A DNA stretch of 64,000 nucleotides from [Actinomadura] parvosata subsp. kistnae. GTDB taxonomy: Bacteria > Actinomycetota > Actinomycetes > Streptosporangiales > Streptosporangiaceae. The translations under genes were made by a program, and so were the position numbers. Under the pieces are notes generated by a model that saw only the letters and a list, made by a program, of their open reading frames with translations, was not told the origin of the DNA and did no database searches. Positions 1-8,522 of the stretch are shown one piece after another (within the stretch, counting starts at the first letter, position 1; each line of letters begins with the position of its first letter). The stretch is from NCBI RefSeq assembly GCF_900323885.1, contig NZ_OOHJ01000022.1:248001-312000 (forward strand). Reading direction: 5' to 3'.

Positions 1-1097
1 TGATGCCCTTCACGGGCGTCTACCTCACCCAGAGCCGCGGCCTGTCCGTGGCCGCCGCGGGCCTGGTGATGGGCCTGTTCGGGGCGGGCTCGCTGCTGTC
101 GCAGCTCGTGGCGGGCGTGCTGACGGACCGCATCGGGCGGCGGGCCACGCTGTCGGGCGGCATGCTGGCCACCGCCGTCTGCATGCTGGCGCTGGGCTAC
201 AGCACCTCGCTGCCCGCGATCCTGGCCTCGATGTTCGCGCTCGGCCTGGTGGTGGACGTCTACCGGCCGGCTTCGAGCGCGCTGGTCGCCGACCTCGTCT
301 CCCCCGAGGAGCGGCCCCGGGCGTACGGGCTGCTGTTCTGGGCGATCAACCTCGGTTACTCGGTGGGCATGACGGCCGGCGGCTGGCTGGCGGGGCTCGG
401 GTTCGTCTGGCTGTTCTGGATCGACGCGCTGTCCAGCGTGGTCTTCGCCGTGCTGGTGTGGCGGGCGGTGCCGGAGACCCGGCCGGAGACGAGGCAGAAG
501 ACCGGCGGGTTCGGGGTGGTGCTGCGCGACCGGGTGATGGTCGGGTTCACGCTGGTGGTGCTGGGCAACGCGCTGGTCTACGCGCAGACGATGACCATGC
601 TGCCGGTGGCGATGACCGGCGTCGTGAAGCTGTCGTCCCAGGAGTTCGGGCTGGCCATGGCCATGAACGGGATCCTCATCGTCATCGTGCAGCCGCTGGT
701 GTCCGGCCGGCTGGGGCGGATGGACCCGGCGCGCACGTTCGCGCTGGGGGTGGCGGTGATGGCCGCGGGGTTCGCGATGACCGCGTTCGTGACCAGCACG
801 CTCGGGCTGGCGGTGACGATCGCCATCTGGACGGCCGGCGAGATCATCACGGCCGGCATCCCGGGCGCCATCGTGGCCGCGCTGGCGCCCCCCGAGCTGC
901 GCGGGCGCTACTCGGGGCTGTTCGGGCTCGCGTGGTCGCTGGCGGCGGTGCTGGCGCCGCTGGCCGGCGGGCCGCTGCTGGAGCTGGGGCCGCGGGTGCT
1001 GTGGTTCACGATCGGCGGGGTCGGCCTGGCGGCCGCCGCCGGGATGCTGCTGCTGGGGCCTGCCGTGCGCCGCCGTGACCCGGTATCGTCGCTCTGA
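1..1097 (+). CDS. MFS transporter, 5' end cut off by window
   Basis: A major facilitator superfamily permease, probably a drug or metabolite exporter in the cytoplasmic membrane. The 364 visible codons are strongly hydrophobic. The loop after the second visible helix has the MFS motif A pattern (LTDRIGRR, near residue 42). The usual first helix is missing, so the ATG at position 3 is probably internal and the real start lies before the window. The gene ends at TGA 1095-1097. The next gene is on the same strand 75 bases downstream and has its own promoter, so co-transcription is not required. The substrate cannot be told from the sequence. Confidence 0.85.
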   Translation, partial: MPFTGVYLTQSRGLSVAAAGLVMGLFGAGSLLSQLVAGVLTDRIGRRATLSGGMLATAVCMLALGYSTSLPAILASMFALGLVVDVYRPASSALVADLVSPEERPRAYGLLFWAINLGYSVGMTAGGWLAGLGFVWLFWIDALSSVVFAVLVWRAVPETRPETRQKTGGFGVVLRDRVMVGFTLVVLGNALVYAQTMTMLPVAMTGVVKLSSQEFGLAMAMNGILIVIVQPLVSGRLGRMDPARTFALGVAVMAAGFAMTAFVTSTLGLAVTIAIWTAGEIITAGIPGAIVAALAPPELRGRYSGLFGLAWSLAAVLAPLAGGPLLELGPRVLWFTIGGVGLAAAAGMLLLGPAVRRRDPVSSL

Positions 1098-1124
1098 CCA
1101 GGTGCGGAGCGCGTTGAGAAAATT

Positions 1125-1154
1125 TTGATCGGACGTTGGCAGCCCACCGATAAT
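1125..1154 (+). promoter_or_regulatory. Promoter of the sensor kinase gene
   Basis: TTGATC at 1125-1130 and GATAAT at 1149-1154 are separated by 18 bases and match the housekeeping sigma consensus well. The local stretch is AT-rich in a GC-rich context. A start near 1161 would leave a leader of only about 10 bases before the GTG at 1172. Confidence 0.55.
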
Positions 1155-1171
1155 TTTCACCCGGTCACGGG

Positions 1172-3049
1172 GTGGGAAGGGCGGATGGGATGCGCCGCGC
1201 AGGTCTGGCGCGAGGCGTGGCGATCGGGATGGCCACGCTCGCCGTGGTGTTCGAGCTCACCGACATCTGGGTGACGGCACAGCTGCCCCAGCCGTCGTGG
1301 ACGCCGCTGCCGCTCGCGCCCGAGGACATGGCGGGCACGGCGTTCTCCGTCTTCGGCGCGATCCTCGTGCACAGCAGGCCGCGGCTGGTGATCGGCTGGC
1401 TGCTGTGCGCGGGCGGGCTGAGCGCCGCGGCCAACATCCTGACGGCCAACACCTTCCACCTGCTCCACGGCGACCCCGCCGCGGGCCGCCCGATCATCAA
1501 CCTCACGTGGCACGTGCTGCAGCTCACGCTCGGCGTGCTGCTCCCCCTCCTCTACCCGGCGGGCAGGCTGCTGTCGCGGCGCTGGCGCTGGGTGGTCGTG
1601 CTGGCCGTGGCGGGCATGGCCCTCGACTGGGCCGGCGTGCTGAGCGGGCAGGGCGCGCTCAGACACCCCGCCCACTGGACGGTGTCGGCGGCCATGACGC
1701 TGGCGTTCGTCTCGCTCGTGGTGCGGTTCGCGCGCGGCGACGCGACCGAGCGGCGCCAGCTCCTCTGGGTGATGGTGACGCTGCCGGGGCTGCTGGTGCC
1801 GTGGGTGCTGGGCGACCCCTTCTGGTGGCTGGCCACGCTCTTCATCCCGCTCATCCCGGCGGCCATCGCGGTGGCGGTGCTGCGCTACCGGTTGTTCGGC
1901 ATCGACACGCTGATCAGCCGCGCGCTGATCGGCACCGGGCTGATCATCGTGACCACCGGCGTGTACGTCGCCGCCAGCGCCGCGAGCAGCATCTTCCTCG
2001 CCGAAGTGGACCGGGTGGCGGGCGTCGCGGCGGCGGTGTTCGCCGGGGCCGCGTTCCAGCCGATGCGGCGCGGCATGCAGCGCGGCATCGACCGGCTCCT
2101 GTACGGCAGCACCGGCGTGCCCGGCACGCTGGCCAGGCGGCTGCGGCACCGGCTGCAGCACGCCGACCCAGTGCACGGCCTGCTCGCCACCCTCGACACG
2201 CTGCGCGAGGGCCTGTCGGTCACGGGCGTGACGGTCGAGCTGGACGGCGCCGTCACCACGTCCGGCACCGTCTCCGCCGGCGCGCCCGCGCGGGTGATCC
2301 CGCTGGTGTGGCACGGGGAGCCGGTCGGGCTGCTGCTGGTCGGGCCGACCGACCGGCGCAGGTTCCCCGCCGCGCACGACGAGCGGGTGCTCGCCACGCT
2401 CACCCCGTACATCGCCGACGCGGCGCACGCGGTGCGGCTGACGGCCGCGTTGCAGCGCTCGCGCGAGCGCATCCTGACCGCGCGCGAGGAGGAGCGGCGG
2501 CGGCTGCGGCGCGACCTGCACGACGGGCTCGGCCAGTCGCTGACCGGCATGGCCATGTCGATCAACGCCGCGCGGCTGTCCGTGCGCACCGCGCCGGAGC
2601 GCGCCGACCTGCTGCTGGCCGAGCTGCGGGCCGGCATGGACGCCGTCAGCGGCGACATCAGGCAGCTCGTGTACGGCCTGCGCCCGCCGGCGCTCGACGA
2701 GCTGGGCCTGGCCGGGGCGCTGGCGGAGCTGGCCGGCGCCCCGGTCGAGGTCTCCGGCCGCCTCGACGGGCTGCCCGCGGCGGTCGAGGTGGCCGCGTAC
2801 CGGATCGTGCAGGAAGCGCTCACCAACGCGCGCAAGCACGCCGGCGCCGCCACGATCACGGTCGCGCTGCGGCGCGGCGAGACGCTGCGGATCACCGTCA
2901 CCGACGACGGGAGCGGGATCCCGGCGGACGCCCGGCCGGGGGTCGGGCTGGGCTCGATGCGCGAGCGGGCCGCCGAGCTGGGAGGCACGTGCGTCGTTCG
3001 CGACGCGGCCGGAGGAGGCACGGTGGTGGAGGCCGAGCTACCGCTCTGA
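1172..3049 (+). CDS. NarL-family sensor histidine kinase
   Basis: Membrane sensor kinase of the HisKA_3 class, 625 residues. Residues 1 to about 270 hold several hydrophobic segments, then a GAF-like region (about 310-425). The dimerisation/phosphoacceptor helix follows, with the phospho-histidine at residue 450 in the motif DLHDGLGQSL. The C-terminal HATPase domain shows the N box (EALTNARKHA), DDGSGIP and GVGLGSMRERA. The start is GTG 1172, just after a strong promoter; an in-frame ATG at 1190 is an alternative. The gene lies 60 bases before the SARP/response-regulator fusion, which is its likely partner. The signal sensed is unknown. Confidence 0.88.
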   Translation: MGRADGMRRAGLARGVAIGMATLAVVFELTDIWVTAQLPQPSWTPLPLAPEDMAGTAFSVFGAILVHSRPRLVIGWLLCAGGLSAAANILTANTFHLLHGDPAAGRPIINLTWHVLQLTLGVLLPLLYPAGRLLSRRWRWVVVLAVAGMALDWAGVLSGQGALRHPAHWTVSAAMTLAFVSLVVRFARGDATERRQLLWVMVTLPGLLVPWVLGDPFWWLATLFIPLIPAAIAVAVLRYRLFGIDTLISRALIGTGLIIVTTGVYVAASAASSIFLAEVDRVAGVAAAVFAGAAFQPMRRGMQRGIDRLLYGSTGVPGTLARRLRHRLQHADPVHGLLATLDTLREGLSVTGVTVELDGAVTTSGTVSAGAPARVIPLVWHGEPVGLLLVGPTDRRRFPAAHDERVLATLTPYIADAAHAVRLTAALQRSRERILTAREEERRRLRRDLHDGLGQSLTGMAMSINAARLSVRTAPERADLLLAELRAGMDAVSGDIRQLVYGLRPPALDELGLAGALAELAGAPVEVSGRLDGLPAAVEVAAYRIVQEALTNARKHAGAATITVALRRGETLRITVTDDGSGIPADARPGVGLGSMRERAAELGGTCVVRDAAGGGTVVEAELPL

Positions 3050-3109
3050 GCACGATGCGATATCTCCCCATATACCCAGGCCCGTTCTCCCTCTACAGTT
3101 ACGCCTGAC

Positions 3110-4558
3110 ATGCTGACTTTCACCGCTCTCGGACCGTTCCAGGCCTGGGCCGACGGAGCCCCCCTCGACCTCGGCGGCCAGCGGCAGCGGGCGGTGCTCG
3201 CGCGCCTGCTCGTCGCCGGTGGCCGCGCCGTGCCCGTGCACACCCTCATCGACGAGCTCTGGCCGGGCGAGCCCCCGGCGCAGGCCCTGTCCACCATCCA
3301 GGGCTACGTCTCGCGGCTGCGCCGCGCGCTGGAGCCCGGCCGCGCGCCGCGCGAGGAGGCGGGGGTGCTGGTGTCCGCGCCGCCCGGGTACGCGCTGCGC
3401 GCCCGTACCGAGCAGGTGGACGCCTGGCACTTCGAGAGCCTGGCCAAGTCCGACGGCCCGCCCGCGCGGGTCTGGGAGGCCATGGAGAGCGCGCTCGGGT
3501 TGTGGCGGGGGCCGGCGCTGGCCGAGTTCGCCGAGCTGAGCTGGGCCGCGACCGAGGCCGGGCGGCTGGAGGAGCTGCGGCTGATCGCCGTCGAGCGGCG
3601 CGCCGACGCCGGGCTCGCGCTGGGGCGGGCGACGGCGCTGGTGGCGGACCTGGAGGCGCACGCGTCGGCGTACCCGCTGCGGGAGGAGGCGTGGCGGCTG
3701 CTGGCCGTGGCGCTCTACCGGATGGGGCGCCAGGGCGACGCGCTGGCGGCGCTGCGCAGGGCGCGCGCCGTGTGGCGGGACGAGCTGGGGCTGGACCTGT
3801 CGGCGGGGCTGAAGCGGCTGGAGGCCGACATGCTGGCCCAGCGCCTGGAGGAGCCGCCCGTCGCCGTCACCGATCCCGTGGTGGAGAGCCCCGTGGACGG
3901 GCCGGTGCTGCGGGTGCTGGTGGCCGACGACCAGGCGCTGGTGCGTACCGGGCTGAAGGCCATGCTGGACAGCGAGGCCGGGTTCGCGCTGGCGGGCGAG
4001 GCGGCCAACGGCGAGGAGGCGATCGCGGGCGTCCGCGCGACGCGGCCCGACGTGGTGCTGCTCGACATCCAGATGCCGCGCCTCGACGGCCTGGCCGCCG
4101 CCCGCCGGATCCTGGCCGGCGAGCGCCCGCCGAAGGTCGTGATGATGACCACGTTCGGCAGCGACGAGAACCTGTACGCGGCGCTGCGGGCGGGCGTGAG
4201 CGGGTTCGTGCTGAAGACGTCACCGCCCGAGCAGATCCTCGCCGCGCTCCGGGCGGCCGCGGCCGGGGACGCGCTCATCGACCCGGCCGTGACCACGCGG
4301 CTGATCTCGGCGTTCACCGGGCGCCCGGACCCGGACTCCCCTCCGGCGCTGGCCGGGCTGCCCGACGACCGGCTGGACGTGCTCAAACTCGTCGCGCGGG
4401 GGCTGACCAACCGGCAGATCGGCCAGACGCTGGCGTTGCCGGAGGAGGAGGTGGGCCTGGTGGTGAAGTCGCTGCTGGAGCACCTCGGGCTGTTCGACCG
4501 GGCGCAGCTCGTGATGGCCGCGTACGAGTCGGGCCTGGTCACCCCTGGCGGTAAATGA
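3110..4558 (+). CDS. SARP (wHTH-BTAD) fused to NarL-type response regulator
   Basis: A 482-residue regulator with two complete modules. Residues 1-95 form an OmpR-type winged helix and 98-245 a bacterial transcriptional activation domain, as in SARP activators of secondary metabolism. Residues 267-385 form a receiver domain with all key residues: acidic pair D273/D274, phosphoacceptor D319 (LLDIQMP), T347/T348 and K369. Residues 415-478 resemble a LuxR-type HTH, but the recognition-helix pattern (usually TVKTHV) has become EEVGLVVKSL, so it may no longer bind DNA. The sensor kinase just upstream is the obvious phosphodonor. Inference: phosphorylation by the kinase controls DNA binding by the SARP half. 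The fusion order is not one I know as a standard family. Confidence 0.85.
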   Translation: MLTFTALGPFQAWADGAPLDLGGQRQRAVLARLLVAGGRAVPVHTLIDELWPGEPPAQALSTIQGYVSRLRRALEPGRAPREEAGVLVSAPPGYALRARTEQVDAWHFESLAKSDGPPARVWEAMESALGLWRGPALAEFAELSWAATEAGRLEELRLIAVERRADAGLALGRATALVADLEAHASAYPLREEAWRLLAVALYRMGRQGDALAALRRARAVWRDELGLDLSAGLKRLEADMLAQRLEEPPVAVTDPVVESPVDGPVLRVLVADDQALVRTGLKAMLDSEAGFALAGEAANGEEAIAGVRATRPDVVLLDIQMPRLDGLAAARRILAGERPPKVVMMTTFGSDENLYAALRAGVSGFVLKTSPPEQILAALRAAAAGDALIDPAVTTRLISAFTGRPDPDSPPALAGLPDDRLDVLKLVARGLTNRQIGQTLALPEEEVGLVVKSLLEHLGLFDRAQLVMAAYESGLVTPGGK

Positions 4559-4574
4559 CCGGCTTTTCGTCGCT

Positions 4575-4604
4575 TTGACGATAAAAATCGGGGCGTACTA
4601 GGCT
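4575..4604 (+). promoter_or_regulatory. Promoter of nadE, leaderless transcript
   Basis: TTGACG (4575-4580), an 18-base spacer, and TAGGCT (4599-4604), followed after six bases by the GTG start codon. This spacing predicts a leaderless mRNA, common in actinobacteria. No Shine-Dalgarno sequence precedes the GTG. Confidence 0.6.
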
Positions 4605-4610
4605 GGTCAC

Positions 4611-6386
4611 GTGGCACAACTCCGCATTGCCCTGGCACAGACGAACCCGACCGTCGGCGACCTGAGCGCCAACGCCGACAAACTGATCGCGTGGACCCGC
4701 GACGCGGCGGAGCGCGAGGCCCATCTCGTGGTCTTCACCGAGATGTTCCTCACCGGCTACCCCGTGGAGGACCTCGTGCTGCGCACGTCCTTCGTGGACG
4801 CCAGCATCCGCACGCTGGAGGAGGTGGCACGCAGGCTGGAGCGCGAGGGCCTCGGCGACCTGCCCGTCGTCGTCGGCTACGTCGACCGCGCCGGCCTCGC
4901 CCCCCGCGTCGGACAGCCGAAGGGCGCCCCGCTCGACGCCGCCGCCCTGCTCCACAAGGGCGCGGTCGTCACCCGCACCGCCAAGCACCACCTGCCGAAC
5001 TACGGCGTCTTCGACGAGTACCGCTACTTCGTGCGCGGCGACCGGCTGCCCATCTTCCGGCTGCACGGGGTGGACGTCGCCATCGCGGTGTGCGAGGACC
5101 TCTGGCAGGAGGGCGGCCCCGTGTCCGTCGTCGGGCAGGCGGGGGCCGGGCTGCTCGTGGTGCCGAACGCCTCGCCGTACGAGAAGGAGAAGGACGACGT
5201 ACGACTGGAGCTGTGCGTGCGGCGCGCCCGCGAGGCCGGCTGCGGCCTCGTCTACGTCAACCAGGTCGGCGGGCAGGACGAGCTGGTCTTCGACGGCGAC
5301 TCCATCGTGGTCGACGGGGCGGGCGAGCTGGTGGCGCGGGCCGGGCAGTTCAAGGAGGAGCTGCTGGTCGTGGACCTCGACGACCTGCCCGTCTCCGACG
5401 CCGAGCCCGGCACCTACCCCTACGACGCCGGCGACGGCTCCACCATCACCGTCGAGCGGCTCGTGCTGTCCTCCGAGCCCGTCGCCCCGTACCCGCCCGT
5501 CCCCGCCGCCGTCCCCGAGCGGCTCGACCTGCACGCCGAGGTCTACTCGGCGCTCGTCCTCGCGGTCCGCGACTACGTGGCCAAGAACGGCTTCCAGTCC
5601 GTCATCCTCGGCCTGTCCGGCGGCATCGACTCCGCGCTGACCGCCACCATCGCCTCCGACGCCATCGGCCCCTCGCGGGTCAACGTGGTGCTCATGCCCT
5701 CCCGCTACTCCTCCGACCACTCGCTGGCCGACGCCCAGGAGCTCGTCCGCAGGCAGGGCGTCAACGCGCAGGTCGTGCCGATCGCCGACATCGTCAACGC
5801 CTTCGAGAAGGAGATCGACCTGTCGGGCCTGGCCGCCGAGAACCTCCAGGCCAGGGTGCGCGGCATGATCCTCATGGGCCTGTCGAACGAGCACGGCCAC
5901 CTCGTGCTCACCACCGGCAACAAGAGCGAGCTGGCCACCGGCTACTCCACCCTCTACGGCGACTCCGCCGGCGGCTTCGCGCCCATCAAGGACGTGCCCA
6001 AGACGATGGTGTGGGAGCTGTCCAAGTGGCGCAACGCCCACTCCGACCCCGACTTCCTCCTCCAGGCCGAGCGGCCGATCCCCGAGAACTCGATCGAGAA
6101 GGAGCCGAGCGCGGAGCTGCGGCCCGACCAGCGCGACACCGACTCGCTGCCGCCGTACGAGGTGCTGGACCGGCTGCTCGACGACTACGTCGAGAAGGAC
6201 ATGGGCTCGCAGGAGCTCATCGCGGCCGGGCACGACCCGGCGCTGGTGACGCGGGTGATCCGGCTGGTGGACCTGGCCGAGTACAAGCGGCGGCAGTATC
6301 CGCCCGGCCCCAAGATCACGCCCAAGAACTTCGGGCGTGACCGCCGCCTGCCCATCACCAACCGGTGGCGCGAGACCACCGGCTGA
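4611..6386 (+). CDS. nadE: Glutamine-dependent NAD+ synthetase
   Basis: Makes NAD+ from deamido-NAD+, ATP and glutamine in the cytosol, the last step of NAD synthesis. It has 591 residues in two domains. The N-terminal nitrilase-like glutaminase domain carries the E44-K125-C161 triad (FTEMFL, TAKHHLPNYGVFDEYRYF, VCEDLW). The C-terminal synthetase domain carries the ATP-pyrophosphatase P-loop SGGIDS at 336-341 and the TTGNKSE motif. The length is usual for the short bacterial two-domain form. The GTG start is set by the promoter six bases upstream. The gene is probably monocistronic; a 14-bp palindrome follows its stop by nine bases. Confidence 0.95.
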   Translation: MAQLRIALAQTNPTVGDLSANADKLIAWTRDAAEREAHLVVFTEMFLTGYPVEDLVLRTSFVDASIRTLEEVARRLEREGLGDLPVVVGYVDRAGLAPRVGQPKGAPLDAAALLHKGAVVTRTAKHHLPNYGVFDEYRYFVRGDRLPIFRLHGVDVAIAVCEDLWQEGGPVSVVGQAGAGLLVVPNASPYEKEKDDVRLELCVRRAREAGCGLVYVNQVGGQDELVFDGDSIVVDGAGELVARAGQFKEELLVVDLDDLPVSDAEPGTYPYDAGDGSTITVERLVLSSEPVAPYPPVPAAVPERLDLHAEVYSALVLAVRDYVAKNGFQSVILGLSGGIDSALTATIASDAIGPSRVNVVLMPSRYSSDHSLADAQELVRRQGVNAQVVPIADIVNAFEKEIDLSGLAAENLQARVRGMILMGLSNEHGHLVLTTGNKSELATGYSTLYGDSAGGFAPIKDVPKTMVWELSKWRNAHSDPDFLLQAERPIPENSIEKEPSAELRPDQRDTDSLPPYEVLDRLLDDYVEKDMGSQELIAAGHDPALVTRVIRLVDLAEYKRRQYPPGPKITPKNFGRDRRLPITNRWRETTG

Positions 6387-6395
6387 GGCCCCTTG

Positions 6396-6425
6396 AGGAA
6401 GCGTAACCTGTAGGTTACGCTTCCT
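6396..6425. promoter_or_regulatory. Perfect 14-2-14 palindrome, likely ArsR operator
   Basis: The arms AGGAAGCGTAACCT (6396-6409) and AGGTTACGCTTCCT (6412-6425) are exact inverse complements with a 2-base centre. The palindrome ends four bases before the ATG of the ArsR-type gene and begins nine bases after the nadE stop. Position and symmetry fit an autoregulatory operator. A secondary role as a nadE terminator is possible, since the RNA would form a strong hairpin. Confidence 0.6.
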
Positions 6426-6429
6426 TGGC

Positions 6430-6876
6430 ATGGCGGCCGAGGCATGTGGAGACGACGCATGTAGAGACAGCGCACGTGGCGTTGAGGCGGCCGGGGCGCG
6501 CCTTGACGAGGTGGCGGGCGCCGTGGCCGACCCGGTGCGGCGGCAGATCCTCGAGCTGCTGCTGCGGGGCGGGCCGCGGCCGGCCGGTGACGTGGCCGAA
6601 CGCTTCGCGATCAGCCGCCCCGCCGTCAGCCGCCACCTGCGGGTGCTCCGGCGCAGCGGCCTCGTCCGCGACGAACTGGTCGGCCGGCAACGCCTCTACA
6701 CGCTCGACCCCGGGCCGTTCGAGGAGCTGGTCGCGTGGCTCGGCCCCTTCGTGCGCCCGTCCGGATGGGAGCACCGCCTCGACGCGCTGGAGACCGAGGT
6801 GTACCGCACGCGCCGCGAACGCCGTACCAGAGGGGACGCCGGGCAGGGCGTCACCGGACAGGAGAGCACCGCATGA
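6430..6876 (+). CDS. ArsR-family winged-helix regulator
   Basis: A 148-residue dimeric DNA-binding repressor of the metal-independent ArsR group. The core (residues 25-105) has the ArsR layout: helix 1 (VADPVRRQILELL), the HTH (DVAERFAISRPAVSRHLRVLRRSGLV) and the beta-wing (GRQRLYTLD). The CxC metal site is absent, as in the subgroup paired with SRPBCC proteins. Its last codons overlap the start of the SRPBCC gene (ATGA), so the two are translationally coupled. The start lies four bases past a perfect palindrome, which suggests autoregulation. C5 and C10 exist in CGDDAC, but their role is unclear. Confidence 0.88.
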   Translation: MAAEACGDDACRDSARGVEAAGARLDEVAGAVADPVRRQILELLLRGGPRPAGDVAERFAISRPAVSRHLRVLRRSGLVRDELVGRQRLYTLDPGPFEELVAWLGPFVRPSGWEHRLDALETEVYRTRRERRTRGDAGQGVTGQESTA

Positions 6877-7376
6877 GCCTCACCCCCACCGGCCGGCTGT
6901 TCAGCACCGAGCACGGCACCGACCTCGTCCTCACCCGCACCTTCCGCGCCCCCGCCGAGGACGTCTGGGCGAGCCTCACCGAGCCCGAGCGCACCGCCCG
7001 CTGGTTCGGGCCGTGGGAGGGCGACGCCGAGCCCGGCGGCACGGTCAAGGTGCGGCTCGTCTTCGAGGACCAGCAGCCCTGGTACGACCTGCGCATCGAC
7101 GCCTGCGAGCCGCCCCGCCGCCTGGCCGTCTCGTCCCTCGACGAGCACGGGGCCTGGCACCTGGAGCTGGTGCTGGAGGAGGCGGGCGGGGTGACGGAGC
7201 TGCGGTTCGTCCAGCACCTCGACACGACGGACGGCGTCGGGGAGATCGGGCCCGGCTGGGAGTACTACCTGGACCTGCTCGTCGCGTCACGTGACGGGTC
7301 GCCGGCGCCCGGCTTCGACGCGTACTACCCGTCGATGCGCGCGTACTACACGGAACTCGCCGCCCCCGGCCGCTGA
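6873..7376 (+). CDS. SRPBCC (AHSA1/CalC-like) protein
   Basis: A 167-residue START-like fold protein of the AHSA1 domain family, cytosolic, with a ligand cavity. Typical signs are the N-terminal strand (LVLTRTFRAPAEDVWASLTEPE), the ARWFGPWEGD motif and the C-terminal helix after GPGWEYYLDLL. It starts at ATG 6873 inside the stop region of the ArsR gene (ATGA overlap). ArsR-SRPBCC pairs are common in actinobacteria and are usually co-regulated. The ligand and function are unknown; some relatives confer self-resistance or bind hydrophobic metabolites. Confidence 0.85.
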   Translation: MSLTPTGRLFSTEHGTDLVLTRTFRAPAEDVWASLTEPERTARWFGPWEGDAEPGGTVKVRLVFEDQQPWYDLRIDACEPPRRLAVSSLDEHGAWHLELVLEEAGGVTELRFVQHLDTTDGVGEIGPGWEYYLDLLVASRDGSPAPGFDAYYPSMRAYYTELAAPGR

Positions 7377-7406
7377 CCGACGCCGCTCCACCATCGCACC
7401 CTGGAA

Positions 7407-7429
7407 TTGTCGGTGGCTCCTGGCACAGT
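7407..7429 (+). promoter_or_regulatory. RecA-NDp type DNA-damage promoter (PafBC class)
   Basis: TTGTCGGTG at 7407-7415, eight bases, then CACAGT at 7424-7429, and the GTG start codon six bases later. TTGTCRGTG-N8-TAnnnT is the established LexA-independent, PafBC-dependent damage promoter of mycobacteria and other actinobacteria. Only the first base of the -10 box deviates. The downstream gene encodes a DNA alkylation repair protein, which fits this regulation. Confidence 0.62.
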
Positions 7430-7435
7430 GGCCCG

Positions 7436-8503
7436 GTGGCTCAACCCCTGAAAGACCTGATCAACGAGCGCTCGGTGGCGGTGCTGGCCGACGGGCTGAG
7501 CGCGGCCTGGCCGGCGTTCCCGCGCGCCCGCTTCACCGCGCGGGCCCTGACCGGCCTCGACGGCCTGGAGCTCAAGGCCCGCGTGACGCACGTGGCCGCG
7601 GCCCTGCACGACGCGCTGCCCCTGCCCTATCCGGAGGCCGCCGCGCTCGTGCGCGAGTGCGCCGCCACGCTCGACATGTGGAGCGGCTGGCCGGCCACCG
7701 AGCACACCGCCACCCACGGCCTCGGCCACCTCGACGACGCGATGCGGACGCTGGCCGCGCTCACCCCCTACGCGACGGGCGAGTTCGCCGTCCGCCCCTA
7801 CCTGGAGCGTTACCGCGACGACGCCATCAAGATCATGCTCGAGTGGGCCGAGTCACCCGACGAGCACCTGCGCCGGCTGGCCTCGGAGGGCTCCCGCCCG
7901 CGCCTGCCGTGGGCGAGCCGGGTCGGCTGGCTGATGACGCCGGGCCCCACCCTGCCCCTGCTCGACCGGCTGCGCGACGACCCGAGCGAGTACGTCCGCC
8001 GCTCGGTCGCCAACCACGTCAACGACCTCGCCAAAGACCACCCGCAGGTGGCCCTGGAGCTGCTGGCGAAGTGGCGCGCCGGCGGCGGCTCCCACGTGGA
8101 GCGGGTGCTGCGGCACGCGGTGCGCGGCCTGCTGCGGGCCGGCCACCCCGAAGCGCTCGCCCTGGTGGGCGCCACGCCGGGCAGCGGCGCCGTCGACGCC
8201 CTGTCCCTCGACTCCGCCACCGTCGCCGTGGGCGCCAAGCTGGCCTTCACGGTCACCGTCACGGCCGAGACGGCGGGGCCGGTGCTCCTGAAGTACGCGG
8301 TGCGGCGGGCCGGCTCGCGGCGCGTGTTCCACCTGGGGCAGCGGGAGGCGAGCCGGCCCGGCCAGACGTTCACGGTCCGCAAGACCCACTCCTTCCGCCC
8401 GGTCACCACCCGCGACGAGCCGCCCGGCGCGCGGGAGCTCGACGTGATCGTCAACGGCAGGGTGGCCGCGACCGTCCCGTTCACGCTGACCCCGGCCTCG
8501 TGA
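7436..8503 (+). CDS. AlkC-like DNA alkylation repair protein with Ig-like tail
   Basis: Cytosolic repair protein of the HEAT-like-repeat glycosylase group (COG4335, AlkC/AlkD-related), 355 residues. Such enzymes remove N3- or N7-alkylated purines without base flipping. The helical-repeat part spans about residues 30-245, with the family pattern RRLASEGSRPRLPW and DPSEYVRRSVANHVNDLAKDHP. Residues 255-353 are beta-rich and resemble the C-terminal Ig-like DNA-binding domain of AlkC. The GTG start is six bases after a RecA-NDp promoter, which predicts a leaderless, damage-induced transcript. Catalytic residues were not aligned, so lesion specificity is open. Confidence 0.82.
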   Translation: MAQPLKDLINERSVAVLADGLSAAWPAFPRARFTARALTGLDGLELKARVTHVAAALHDALPLPYPEAAALVRECAATLDMWSGWPATEHTATHGLGHLDDAMRTLAALTPYATGEFAVRPYLERYRDDAIKIMLEWAESPDEHLRRLASEGSRPRLPWASRVGWLMTPGPTLPLLDRLRDDPSEYVRRSVANHVNDLAKDHPQVALELLAKWRAGGGSHVERVLRHAVRGLLRAGHPEALALVGATPGSGAVDALSLDSATVAVGAKLAFTVTVTAETAGPVLLKYAVRRAGSRRVFHLGQREASRPGQTFTVRKTHSFRPVTTRDEPPGARELDVIVNGRVAATVPFTLTPAS

Positions 8504-8522
8504 CGTACCAGGGAGGGCTTCC

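Noticed and set aside
1157..2839. Long minus-strand ORF of 560 codons opposite the sensor kinase
   Set aside because: Arginine-, histidine- and glutamine-rich translation without domains, antisense to a clear kinase; an artefact of high GC content.
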